The notes: a model not told the origin generated them from the sequence alone. Positions 25,754 to 33,801 are shown, numbered from the stretch's first letter. The stretch is DNA of 64,000 nt from Eubacterium limosum (GCF_000807675.2 NZ_CP019962.1:2480001-2544000); one strand, 5' to 3'. Translations and numbers: made by a program.

Positions 25754-25819
25754 GCTGAGTCCAATTTCTGCAAGAAATTGGTAAGGAGCAAAGCGCGAGC
25801 GTGCGACTGGCAACGAAGC
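25754..25819 (+). repeat. 66-bp direct repeat, copy 1
   Basis: It begins GCTGAGTCC two bases after the EF-G-like stop codon and ends CAACGAAGC. It contains an 8-bp palindrome (CCAATTTC/GAAATTGG). It differs from copy 2 at one base (CGCGAGC versus CGTGAGC). Confidence 0.9.
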
Positions 25820-25878
25820 AAATACAAATTTTGAAGAAAGAAACCAAAATAAAATAGGGGTTTCTGAAAAATTTGTAA

Positions 25879-25944
25879 GCTGAGTCCAATTTCTGCAAGA
25901 AATTGGTAAGGAGCAAAGCGTGAGCGTGCGACTGGCAACGAAGC
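25879..25944 (+). repeat. 66-bp direct repeat, copy 2
   Basis: Identical to 25754-25819 at 65 of 66 positions, with 59 bp between the copies. Confidence 0.9.
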
Positions 25945-26034
25945 TAACGCAGATGATGAGGAAATCATCCGGTAAGGATGATAAGATTTCCGAAGAATCT
26001 GTGATCCTATTGAATTAAAATTTAGAATTTACAG

Positions 26035-26063
26035 GCAGCGCTGAAATATGCGCTGCTTTTTTT
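26035..26063 (+). terminator. Rho-independent terminator
   Basis: GCAGCGC and GCGCTGC arms, an eight-base loop and seven Ts. It ends transcripts coming from the EF-G-like gene through the 66-bp repeats. Confidence 0.9.
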
Positions 26064-26178
26064 AGTTGATAATTGATAGTGGATAGTTGATAGTTTAGGA
26101 ACAAAACCACAATGTGGTTTTGATTAAAATTCAAATTTGCCAATGGCAAATTTGTACCATAACTATCAATTATCCACT
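26064..26178. repeat. MITE-like palindromic element B
   Basis: The left side has repeated GATAATTGATAG/GGATAGTTGATAG words. The right side AACTATCAATTATCCACT is the inverse of 26078-26095 with one mismatch. The core has AGGAACAAAA, an AAAACCAC/GTGGTTTT hairpin, GATTAAAATTC and a CAAATTTGCC/GGCAAATTTG hairpin. This is the same scaffold as element A at 7935-8085. Confidence 0.7.
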
Positions 26179-26223
26179 TTTACAGTTGGTTGAAAACATA
26201 AAATCTATGAAATAAGAGTTTTT

Positions 26224-26253
26224 TTGACAATGTGTACATGTCATTGATATAAT
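26224..26253 (+). promoter_or_regulatory. Sigma-A promoter of xpt-murI-trpS
   Basis: TTGACA, an 18-bp spacer and TATAAT, 50 bp before the xpt start. The short leader leaves no room for a purine riboswitch. Confidence 0.85.
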
Positions 26254-26302
26254 ATATAAATATGTAAAAAAGATTTGTTAATCGAGAAAGAGAAAAGGGT
26301 AA

Positions 26303-26881
26303 ATGGAATTATTAAAGAATAAAATTTTGAACGATGGACATGCGCTTGGAAAAGATATATTGAAGGTGGATTCATTCCTCAATCATCAGCTGGATATCCG
26401 GCTTTTTGAAGCCATGGGAGAGGAATTCGCGCGCCGCTTTGAGAATGTCGAAGTCACAAAAATTTTGACCATCGAAACCTCCGGTATCGCCATTGCCGCA
26501 GTGGCAGCCAAATATTTTGACTACTGTCCTGTGGTGTTCGGCAAGAAAAACGCGTCCTTAAATCTGGATAAGGATATCTATACCAGTGAGGTTTACTCCT
26601 TTACCAAGCAGCAGACCTACCAGATCATGGTTTCAAAAAAATATCTGAATCCCGAAGATAAGGTTCTGATCATCGATGACTTCCTGGCCAACGGCAAAGC
26701 CGTAGAAGCGCTGGAGGAAATTGTAAAACAGTCCGGCGCCCAGCTGATGGGGGTGGGCATCGCCATTGAAAAAGGCTTTCAGAACGGTGGAAAAGAAATC
26801 CGTGAGTCCGGTATCCGGCTGGAATCACTGGCCATTGTCGATGAAATGCATGAGGATGGCACCATTATCTTTCGTGATTAA
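26303..26881 (+). CDS. xpt: Xanthine phosphoribosyltransferase
   Basis: The 192-residue protein matches Xpt from the first residues (MELLKNKILNDGHALGKDILKVDSFLNHQ, here MELLKNKILNDGHALG). The PRPP-binding loop is VLIIDDFLANGKAVEAL (about 127-143). It converts xanthine and PRPP to XMP for purine salvage. Unlike many Firmicutes xpt genes it has no guanine riboswitch. It leads an operon with murI and trpS at 24- and 29-bp spacings. Confidence 0.93.
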   Translation: MELLKNKILNDGHALGKDILKVDSFLNHQLDIRLFEAMGEEFARRFENVEVTKILTIETSGIAIAAVAAKYFDYCPVVFGKKNASLNLDKDIYTSEVYSFTKQQTYQIMVSKKYLNPEDKVLIIDDFLANGKAVEALEEIVKQSGAQLMGVGIAIEKGFQNGGKEIRESGIRLESLAIVDEMHEDGTIIFRD

Positions 26882-26905
26882 TACTTAAATTGAAGGGATA
26901 AGCTT

Positions 26906-27715
26906 ATGGGAAACAGCAGTCCGATTGGTTTAATCGACTCAGGAATCGGCGGTTTTACCGTCCTCCGGGAGCTGCAGCGGCAGTTGCCCAGAGAAAACAT
27001 CGTCTATCTGGGCGATGCCAAACGTATGCCCTACGGAGAACGGGAAAATGAGGAAATCATCACCTTTGGCAACAGTGATATCCGTTTTCTGGAGAATATG
27101 GGCGTTAAGGCCATTCTTTTGGCCTGCAATACCATTTCCTCACTCATCGGCAGCCTCACCGCAAATGTGCCCTTATTCAGCATTGTGGAGGCTGGGTGCC
27201 TGGCCACCATCGACTGCCAGAAGGAAGGAGCGGTTGGGCTCATCGCCACCACCGCCACCGTCAAAAACGGTACCTATGAGTATATTCTGTCCAGCCACAC
27301 GCAGGCGCTCCGCTACATTACCCAGGGGACCCGTACCCTTGCCAATGTGATCAATAACCACCCGGGCGAGCTGGTGTTGCTTCGCCAGAATATCAAAGAA
27401 GCCATCGACCCCATTTTTGAAAGGGAGCGCGTCAGCGCGCTGCTTCTGGGCTGCACCCATTTCCCCATTGTCCGCAAAACCATTGAGGAAATGTACCCCT
27501 GCCTCAGCATCATTGATCCGGCTGACAAGCAGATCACCCTGCTGAAGGAATATCTGAAGAAGAACAATGCCTTTAATGAAAGTCCGTACGACGGTGTGAC
27601 TCGTATCTGCGCCACCGGCGGGAAGAGAGACTATACGATCTTTGAGAATATGATCGAACAGCTGGGCCTTAGCTGCAGCGAGCTGACTCTGGAACAGCTG
27701 GATATTGACGAATAA
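26906..27715 (+). CDS. murI: Glutamate racemase
   Basis: The 269-residue protein has IGLIDSGIGGFTVLREL at the start and the catalytic cysteine pair Cys74 (LLACNTIS) and Cys183 (LLGCTHFPIV). It interconverts L- and D-glutamate for peptidoglycan. A GAAGGGA ribosome site precedes the ATG. It lies between xpt and trpS in one transcription unit. Confidence 0.95.
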   Translation: MGNSSPIGLIDSGIGGFTVLRELQRQLPRENIVYLGDAKRMPYGERENEEIITFGNSDIRFLENMGVKAILLACNTISSLIGSLTANVPLFSIVEAGCLATIDCQKEGAVGLIATTATVKNGTYEYILSSHTQALRYITQGTRTLANVINNHPGELVLLRQNIKEAIDPIFERERVSALLLGCTHFPIVRKTIEEMYPCLSIIDPADKQITLLKEYLKKNNAFNESPYDGVTRICATGGKRDYTIFENMIEQLGLSCSELTLEQLDIDE

Positions 27716-27744
27716 AACTTTTGAATCAATTAGGAGGAGCATCT

Positions 27745-28749
27745 ATGGAAACATCCGAAAAAAAAATTGTATACAGCGGCATACAGCCCTCAGGAACCTT
27801 TACCATCGGCAATTATTTTGGCGCCATGAAAAACTGGGTGCCCATGCAGGAGGCCTACGACTGCCTGTACTGTGTGGTTGACCTGCACGCCATCACAGTG
27901 CCGCAGGTTCCGGCGGATTTAAGGCGCCGTACCTATGAATCCCTGGCCATTTTGATGGCCGTGGGCATTGATCCGGATAAATCGATCCTTTACGTGCAGT
28001 CCCATGTGCCGGCCCACACCGAGCTGACCTGGATACTCAATTGCTTCAGCTACATGGGTGAGCTGAGCCGTATGACCCAGTACAAGGATAAATCCAAAAA
28101 ACAGGGCAATAACATCCGCGTTGGGCTGTTCGACTACCCGGTTCTCATGGCGGCCGACATTTTGTTATACCAGTCCGATCTGGTCCCTGTCGGCAACGAC
28201 CAGAAACAGCATGTCGAGCTGGCGAGAGACATCGCTTCCCGCTTCAACCAGCAGTTCAGCCCCACCTTTAAGCTGCCAGAGCCCTATTTTGGTGAAACCG
28301 GTGCGCGTATCATGAGCCTGCAGGAGCCGAGCAAAAAGATGTCCAAATCCGATGAGAATATCAACGGCTTTGTCTCGCTGTTAGACGATACCGACACCAT
28401 TATCCGTAAGTTTAAGCGCGCCGTCACCGATTCTGATACCGAAGTCCGCCACGACCGGGAAAACAAGCCCGGTGTCTCCAACCTCATGGAAATCTATAAC
28501 TGCACCACGGGCCGCAGCCTTGAAGCAATCCAGAAAGAGTTTGAGGGCAAGGGCTACGGCGACTTCAAGCTTGCTGTCGGCGAGAGCGTGGCAGAAACCC
28601 TGCGCCCCATCCAGGAGGAATACAAACGCCTGCTGGCCGACAAGGGCTATCTGGAAAGCGTCATGAAGCAAAACGCCGAGAGAGCCTCAAAGATCGCCTA
28701 TAAAACTCTCATGAAGGTCCGTAAAAAGACTGGGTTTATCAATCTGTAA
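27745..28749 (+). CDS. trpS: Tryptophanyl-tRNA synthetase
   Basis: The 334-residue class I synthetase has GIQPSGTFTIGNY (TIGN at about 20-23 as the HIGH motif) and KMSKS near 196-200. It charges tRNA-Trp in the cytoplasm. ATG 27745 follows AGGAGGAGC; an in-frame upstream start would overlap that site. It ends the xpt-murI-trpS operon. I see no T-box leader before it. Confidence 0.96.
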   Translation: METSEKKIVYSGIQPSGTFTIGNYFGAMKNWVPMQEAYDCLYCVVDLHAITVPQVPADLRRRTYESLAILMAVGIDPDKSILYVQSHVPAHTELTWILNCFSYMGELSRMTQYKDKSKKQGNNIRVGLFDYPVLMAADILLYQSDLVPVGNDQKQHVELARDIASRFNQQFSPTFKLPEPYFGETGARIMSLQEPSKKMSKSDENINGFVSLLDDTDTIIRKFKRAVTDSDTEVRHDRENKPGVSNLMEIYNCTTGRSLEAIQKEFEGKGYGDFKLAVGESVAETLRPIQEEYKRLLADKGYLESVMKQNAERASKIAYKTLMKVRKKTGFINL

Positions 28750-28756
28750 AATAAAA

Positions 28757-28791
28757 AAAGAACATGCGATATAATCGTATGTTCTTTTTTT
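28757..28791 (+). terminator. Terminator after trpS
   Basis: AGAACAT-G-CGAT and ATCG-T-ATGTTCT arms with a three-base loop, followed by seven Ts. These Ts begin the 45-bp leader repeat. Confidence 0.9.
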
Positions 28792-28826
28792 ATCGTCAAT
28801 ACTTTAACAATGCAAAGGAGTAAAGA
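28782..28826 (+). repeat. 45-bp leader repeat, copy 2
   Basis: Identical to 4693-4737. It includes the T-run of the upstream terminator and the ribosome binding site of the following frameshifted gene. Confidence 0.9.
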
Positions 28827-28828
28827 AA

Positions 28829-29315
28829 ATGAAGCGAGAACCAAGCTATGAAGCGCGTGCGGCCATTCTGGAAAGACCGATTGCCTGCTACGAGGAGGTG
28901 GAGGGCTATCCGGCCAGCCGGGTGTGCGTCACTTTTACGGACGGCGGACAGCGGCTCTTTGACGGCCACCTGGAAAGCTTTTATGAAACAATCCTAACCC
29001 ACCTGATGGTAAGTGTCCCGCATTGCAAGCGGATGGCTCAGGAAGTTCTAGTCCCTGAAAATGAGACTAAAATTATGCTGCCGATTGTCATCAGGCCCAG
29101 TCTGTCGTTCATGGTCTTTGAGCGGACAGAGGGACCTTTGTTTGTCAACCGGTTTTCAATCAATGAAAGAACCAAAAAGCGGGTGTTTTGACCATGAGAT
29201 CGCCTACCACGGCGGCGCGGTCATCGCGGTGCCCTACAGTGACGAAACCATAAGGAGCCGCATACGGGAAGCCCGGGAGGTGGAACTTGAGTGGCTGAAG
29301 CGACACGGGTGCTGA
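28829..29315 (+). pseudogene. Frameshifted paralogue of the 162-residue protein at 4740-5228
   Basis: The first frame (28829-29191) matches the intact paralogue up to LFVNRFSINER. After the break, homology resumes in another frame as HEIAYHGG, then VPYSDETIRSRI and ELEWLKRHGC, ending at 29315. Between aligned TTTTCA and ACCAT words the copy is two bases shorter than the intact gene, so the lesion lies at about 29161-29188. Leader and ribosome site are intact, so a truncated 120-residue product may still be made. Confidence 0.8.
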
Positions 29316-29453
29316 GTGCTGAACACCCGAAAACCTCCCACGCTCTGCATAAAACCGTAAATAAGTGGCTATTATGGTAAAATCAAAACAGCTGTATTGA
29401 TTTGGGTGCTTTCCTATTATAGAATGAAAAAAACAGATGAAGGAGGGAAAATC

Positions 29454-29948
29454 ATGCGGAAAAGACAGGGCCTTCTGGCCGTCCTTGCGCTGCTTTTCAT
29501 TGTTATTCTAGGCGGCTGCGGCGGTGGTGATACAACACTGAGTGATCTGGAGAGGACTGCGGAGCAATTTAACGCCGCGCCTGCAGACACCCATGAGACC
29601 TATACCTTCAGCACCGGCGGCGCTGTCAGGTTCAGTGACATGATGGCAGTGGAAGGGCAGAAAACAGGCCGCGCTATCTATGACGATTGCCTGAGAATCA
29701 CGATGGCCTGCGAGCTGTCCCAGGCCCGGGCTTTCTTTGACCAGGCTGATGTCACTGCGGTCAGCGAGGATGGCCGGGACTACAGCGACAGCACCTTTTT
29801 CGTCAACGGCGATGAAAAGGAATGCGCGCTGACCATTGAGTGCCCGACCGGCGAAAACGTAAAGTACATTGCCATTGGCCCGTTTAAACCGAATTTCGAC
29901 GGCGATAAGACAAAAATTATCTTTGAGAGAACTAATGCCGGGACGTAA
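29454..29948 (+). CDS. Small lipoprotein of unknown function
   Basis: The 164-residue product begins MRKRQGLLAVLALLFIVILGGC, here split as a basic MRKRQ, a hydrophobic stretch and the lipobox LGGC, followed by GGGD. The mature part is acidic and may form a small beta-rich domain; I do not recognise it. AAGGAGGG precedes ATG 29454. Its last codons and stop (GGG ACG TAA) lie inside the left arm of a GGGACGTAAC-family terminator, so the C-terminus may have been set by arrival of that repeat. Confidence 0.7.
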   Translation: MRKRQGLLAVLALLFIVILGGCGGGDTTLSDLERTAEQFNAAPADTHETYTFSTGGAVRFSDMMAVEGQKTGRAIYDDCLRITMACELSQARAFFDQADVTAVSEDGRDYSDSTFFVNGDEKECALTIECPTGENVKYIAIGPFKPNFDGDKTKIIFERTNAGT

Positions 29949-29974
29949 CTTTTCGTTACATCCCGGCATTTTTA
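29935..29974. terminator. Terminator, GGGACGT family copy 4, containing a stop codon
   Basis: ATGCCGGGACGTAAC and GTTACATCCCGGCAT arms with a TTTTC loop and a following T-run. It separates the lipoprotein gene from convergent glpK and supplies the lipoprotein's TAA. Confidence 0.88.
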
Positions 29975-29978
29975 GTAT

Positions 29979-31472
29979 TTAGCGTTTCAGCCAGCCGCCT
30001 GCGCGCTCAATGGCCCGGTTCCAGTTAAAGCAGCGTTCTTCGCGCTCATCTTCTGAGATGGCGGGCTCAAAGCTGCGGTCGATTTTCCAGAATCTGAAAA
30101 TTTCTTCAATGGAGTCCCAATAGCCAACGGCCAGACCGGCGGAGTAAGCAGCGCCGAGGCAGGTGGTTTCTGTAATGACTGGCCGTTCAACGGGAATTCC
30201 CAGAATGTCAGCCTGAAACTGGAGCATGAAATCGCTCTTGGCGCCGCCGCCGTCGGCCCGGAGTTTTTTAAGCGGAATGCCGGCTTTGCGCTCCATGACC
30301 TTAAAGGCGTCCCGCACCTGAAAAGCCATGGATTCCAGAGCGGCTCTGGCGATGTGGTGCTTGGTGGTGCCGCGGGAAATGCCGATGATGGTGCCCCGGG
30401 CGTAGGAATCGAAATAAGGAGCGCCCAGGCCCACGAATGCCGGGACAAAGTAGACGCCGGCTGTGTCTGCCACCTGCCGGGCAAGGGCCTCGGCTTCGCC
30501 GCTTTCTTCGATAATGTTCAGGCCGTCCCGCAGCCACTGGATGGCCGCGCCGGAGACGTCCACCAGGCCTTCCAGCCCATAGTCAACCTTTCCGCCAATG
30601 GACCACAGCACAGGTGAGAAGATCCCGTCCGATGGCGGAATATACTCATCGCCGGTATTCATCAGAATAAAGGAGCCGGTGCCGTAGGTGTTTTTGGCCA
30701 TGCCCTTTTCAAAGCAGGCCTGGCCGAGGGTTGCGCCCTGCTGGTCGCCGATGAGCCCGGCGATGGGGATCTCAACGCCGCCGAACAGGGCTGGGTCGGT
30801 GGCGGTATAGATTTCGCTGGTGCTGCGGATTTCTGGCAGAATGCTTCGTGGGATTTCCAGCTCGCTCAGGATACCTTCATCATACTCAAGGGTTCTTGCG
30901 TTTTGCAGCAGGGTGACCGCGCTGTTTGACGGGTCGGTGACATGAACCCTGCCGCCGGACAGCTTCCAGGTGAGCCAGGAATCAATGGTTCCGTAAATAA
31001 GTCTGCCTTCGTCCACACCCCTGCGGATTTCGGGATTATTCTTGAGCTGCCAGTGGATTTTGGTGGCGGAGTCATTGGGGATGATGGTAACACCGGTGCG
31101 GTCTTCGATGGCCGGCCCATCCTTCTCGATCAGGGCTTCGCAGATCGGAAGGGTGCGCCGGTCCTGCCAGACAATGGCGTGGTCTGCGGGGATTCCGGTG
31201 TTTTTATCCCAGAATACAGTGGTCTCACGCTGGTTGGTAATGCCGATGCCCGCGATGTTTTCGGGCTTGAGATGTGCCTCTGAGATGGCCTGCCGCATCA
31301 TTTTCAGGGTGATCTCATAAATTTCCATGGCGTCATGCTCTACCCAGCCGGGCTGTGGGAAATACTGGGTAAACTCGCTGTATGCAGAGGAAATAATATT
31401 GACATCCTGGTCAAAGATGATGGCGCGTGTGCCGGTGGTGCCCTGGTCAATGCCTAAAATATACTTTTTCAT
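29979..31472 (-). CDS. glpK: Glycerol kinase
   Basis: The 497-residue FGGY kinase starts MKKYILGIDQGTTGTRAIIF and has VWQDRR and the C-terminal ADGGGAKSDFMLQFQADIL-type segment. It phosphorylates glycerol with ATP. I chose the second of two adjacent ATGs because it stands six bases after GGAG. It follows an amidohydrolase gene and glpP on the same strand, so antitermination by GlpP in response to glycerol-3-phosphate is likely. No glpF or glpD is adjacent. Confidence 0.95.
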   Translation of the reverse strand: MKKYILGIDQGTTGTRAIIFDQDVNIISSAYSEFTQYFPQPGWVEHDAMEIYEITLKMMRQAISEAHLKPENIAGIGITNQRETTVFWDKNTGIPADHAIVWQDRRTLPICEALIEKDGPAIEDRTGVTIIPNDSATKIHWQLKNNPEIRRGVDEGRLIYGTIDSWLTWKLSGGRVHVTDPSNSAVTLLQNARTLEYDEGILSELEIPRSILPEIRSTSEIYTATDPALFGGVEIPIAGLIGDQQGATLGQACFEKGMAKNTYGTGSFILMNTGDEYIPPSDGIFSPVLWSIGGKVDYGLEGLVDVSGAAIQWLRDGLNIIEESGEAEALARQVADTAGVYFVPAFVGLGAPYFDSYARGTIIGISRGTTKHHIARAALESMAFQVRDAFKVMERKAGIPLKKLRADGGGAKSDFMLQFQADILGIPVERPVITETTCLGAAYSAGLAVGYWDSIEEIFRFWKIDRSFEPAISEDEREERCFNWNRAIERAGGWLKR

Positions 31473-31483
31473 CATGGTCTCCT

Positions 31484-33019
31484 TTATTTTTGATAAACAA
31501 TTTTTCCGTTTTTAATGGTCATACATACCTCAAGCGCTTTGAGCTTATCAGAGGCTGTGGCGTAAGGGTTACCCGACAGGACGGTGAGGTCCGCCAGTTT
31601 TCCGGGTGTGATACTGCCCTTTTGGTCTTCCTCAAAAGCGCAGTAGGCCGCGTCAAGGGTAAACATCCGCAGCGCGCTCTGTATATCCACGCTGTTTTCG
31701 GGATAGGACTGGTTGACCGCCGCGTGGAGGCCTAAGACAGGGTCCATGGGCGTGACGCCGGAATCGGAGCCACCGCCAACGGGAATGCCTGCCGCCACAA
31801 AGGTGGAAAGCGGGTAGCCCCGGCGCTCCCGTTCATCGCCGAGACGGAGATTATAGACGCTGCCCGGGCCGCCTCGCAGATAGGTAAAGGAAGGCTGGGT
31901 TGAGATCACAACGCCAAGCCGGGCGGCGCGCTCAATATCACGGTTGTCTGGAAATCCAAAATGCTCGATGCGGAAGCGGTGGTCTGTGCAGGGGCACAGC
32001 GCCAGCGATTTTTCCAGGCAGTCCAGCACAAAGGTCACAGCGCGCTGGCCAATGGCGTGAAAACCGGCCTGAAGCTTGTTCTGATGGGCTCTTGTGATAT
32101 GGTTGACCACAAAGTCCTCGGTAAAATAGATTTCGCCACAGGTATCCGGCGCGTCGGTATAAGGCTGCATGAAGGCCGCGGTCCGTGAGCCGATGGAGCC
32201 GTCCAGCAAAAGATCGGTTCCGACAGCAGGCAGATGGTGGTCCAGAATATTCTGGACGTTTTCGGTATCCCAGTAGAGGCGAATATCAAGGGGAAAACGG
32301 CTTTGATTTTCAAGAAAAACAGGAATATCCTTATCCGAAAACATATCGCCGCCCTCCATGGCATGAATGGTGGTGATCCCCTTTTTGACGGCCTCTGAGG
32401 CCGTGTGGTTTAGCATCTCCGCCCGCTGGGTATCGGTCATTTTCTCATAGAAATAGGAGCGGGCTCTGCCGTTGGCTTTGTCGTGCAGACGTCCGGTAAC
32501 GTGGCCGGAAGGGTCCTTTACCAGGCCGTGCTCGGTTCCGTCAAAACCGATTTCGTTAAAGGCCAGGGTATTGACCAGCGTGTAGTGCAGTCCGCGGTCC
32601 ACAATGTAGACGCCCCGGTCCGGGACAACCGCGTCAATTTCCGCTGCGGTCGGCGGCCGTTTTTCGGCCAGACGGGACTCGTCGAGCCGGGTGCAGTAAA
32701 CCCAGCCGGTAGCACCGTCCTTTGAAGCCTCCTGAATTTTATCCAGGACGTCTGCGATCGAAGCGCAGTCATACAGGTCAATGCCGATGGCGTTGAGCCC
32801 GGTACCCATGACGTGCACATGGCAGTCATGGAGCCCGGGGACTGCGGTTTTCCCCTTTAAGTCGATACAGGGGATATGCCGCTCTGCGGCCAGACACCTG
32901 ATATCCTCGGAACAGCCGGCGGCGGCAATCTTACCATCTTCAATGAGAACCGCCTCACAGAAGGGGCGGTGTTCATCCATGGTAATGATGTTTCCGCTAG
33001 TAATGGCCAGATTATTCAT
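31484..33019 (-). CDS. YtcJ-like metal-dependent amidohydrolase
   Basis: The 511-residue protein has the amidohydrolase-3 layout. An N-terminal beta domain (NIITMDEHRPFCEAVLIEDG) leads to the metal motif LHDCHVHVMG, then RIEHFGFP, and the late GGGSDSGVTPMDP. Relatives hydrolyse diverse amides and are poorly characterised. ATG 33019 follows AGGAGG. It sits between glpP and glpK with only 4 and 11 bp at its borders, so it is co-expressed with glycerol use. The substrate link to glycerol is unknown. Confidence 0.82.
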   Translation of the reverse strand: MNNLAITSGNIITMDEHRPFCEAVLIEDGKIAAAGCSEDIRCLAAERHIPCIDLKGKTAVPGLHDCHVHVMGTGLNAIGIDLYDCASIADVLDKIQEASKDGATGWVYCTRLDESRLAEKRPPTAAEIDAVVPDRGVYIVDRGLHYTLVNTLAFNEIGFDGTEHGLVKDPSGHVTGRLHDKANGRARSYFYEKMTDTQRAEMLNHTASEAVKKGITTIHAMEGGDMFSDKDIPVFLENQSRFPLDIRLYWDTENVQNILDHHLPAVGTDLLLDGSIGSRTAAFMQPYTDAPDTCGEIYFTEDFVVNHITRAHQNKLQAGFHAIGQRAVTFVLDCLEKSLALCPCTDHRFRIEHFGFPDNRDIERAARLGVVISTQPSFTYLRGGPGSVYNLRLGDERERRGYPLSTFVAAGIPVGGGSDSGVTPMDPVLGLHAAVNQSYPENSVDIQSALRMFTLDAAYCAFEEDQKGSITPGKLADLTVLSGNPYATASDKLKALEVCMTIKNGKIVYQK

Positions 33020-33023
33020 TTTT

Positions 33024-33599
33024 TCAGTCCTCCTTTTGTTGATTATGCCACAGTGATTTCTCACTGGTGGTAACGCCTTCCAGACCAGCCTTTAAGAGCA
33101 GGTTCAGCTCTTCACTGCTGGCGCAGAGTCCCCCGCCGAACAAGGGACAGCCAGTCTCAGATTTTATCTGTCTGATAATGCGGCCTGGCAGAGAGGAGGG
33201 CATTAACAGAGCGCAGTCTGGTGTATTTTCATTGACGGCGCGCACTGCGCTGGCGACCGCACTGCTGTCAATGATAAAAAGCCCTAAAACGGCCAGCATT
33301 TTTTCGCTTTGTATGGTGCTGATGCAGTGAAGCCTGGTTGTGTTGACCGCGTCAACGCCGATATTGGCAAGGTAACGGATACTGGTGCGGTCTGTGCTCA
33401 GGCCGTTTATGGAATCGTGATGCACAATGATTTTTTTGCCTTTTTCGTGAACACGGCGGACAATGTTGGGCATAGTATTGATATCGCCAATCTTTATCAT
33501 GACCCAGGGATCAGCGTAGCTGTCCAGAAAGGCGACGAGGTCGGCGGTATTGGAAATGGCCGGAATAACAGCCGGCAGGGGTATTTGCAGGTTTAACAC
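33024..33599 (-). CDS. glpP: Glycerol-3-phosphate-responsive antiterminator
   Basis: The 191-residue protein fits GlpP, a TIM-barrel RNA-binding antiterminator (PAVIPAISNTADL, then VMIKIGDINTMPNIVRRVHEKGKKIIVHHDSINGL, here IIVHHDSINGL, and LLMPSSLPGRIIRQI). I chose GTG 33599, which follows GGAGGAG; two upstream in-frame starts would place that site inside the gene. A sigma-A promoter and a leader terminator stand before it, the expected arrangement for control by its own product. It leads an operon with the amidohydrolase and glpK. Confidence 0.88.
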   Translation of the reverse strand: MLNLQIPLPAVIPAISNTADLVAFLDSYADPWVMIKIGDINTMPNIVRRVHEKGKKIIVHHDSINGLSTDRTSIRYLANIGVDAVNTTRLHCISTIQSEKMLAVLGLFIIDSSAVASAVRAVNENTPDCALLMPSSLPGRIIRQIKSETGCPLFGGGLCASSEELNLLLKAGLEGVTTSEKSLWHNQQKED

Positions 33600-33625
33600 G
33601 TTTAGCTCCTCCATAAAATGAATAC

Positions 33626-33679
33626 AAAAAATCCGCATCACGCCCTGCTGTCTTTTGAGCAAAGCTGCAATACGGATTT
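33626..33679 (-). terminator. Leader terminator upstream of glpP
   Basis: On the minus strand AAATCCGTATTGC pairs with GCGTGATGCGGATTT (wobbles included) and is followed by TTTTTTG. It lies between the promoter at 33716-33744 and the glpP start, a position suited to antitermination by GlpP. Confidence 0.65.
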
Positions 33680-33715
33680 ATCTCATCTGCACAATCCTAA
33701 TTAATTCTTTTTCTC

Positions 33716-33744
33716 ATTGTATCGGATTTTTTAAACGTTGTCAA
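33716..33744 (-). promoter_or_regulatory. Sigma-A promoter of glpP-amidohydrolase-glpK
   Basis: On the minus strand TTGACA, 17 bp and TACAAT. The transcript would start about 100 bp before glpP and traverse the leader terminator. Confidence 0.75.
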
Positions 33745-33801
33745 CTTATTTTGACATTGAACGACCATAGAACAGTGTTTTCTTTGAAGCTTTAAGCTAG
33801 C

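Larger units (their letters stand above)
25753..26302. other. 550-bp intergenic region without a supported gene
   Basis: It holds, in order, two 66-bp direct repeats, a terminator (26035-26063), a MITE-like palindromic element (26064-26178) and the xpt promoter (26224-26253). Short reading frames here have no ribosome site and change frame between the repeats. Confidence 0.8.

Noticed and set aside
25754-25944. Insertion sequence remnants
   Set aside because: The repeats are direct, carry no transposase frame and have no terminal inverted repeats at the outer edges.
26200-26302. Purine riboswitch before xpt
   Set aside because: Only about 50 bases lie between the -10 box and the start codon and no three-way-junction sequence is visible.
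27716-27744. T-box before trpS
   Set aside because: The gap to murI is only 29 bp.
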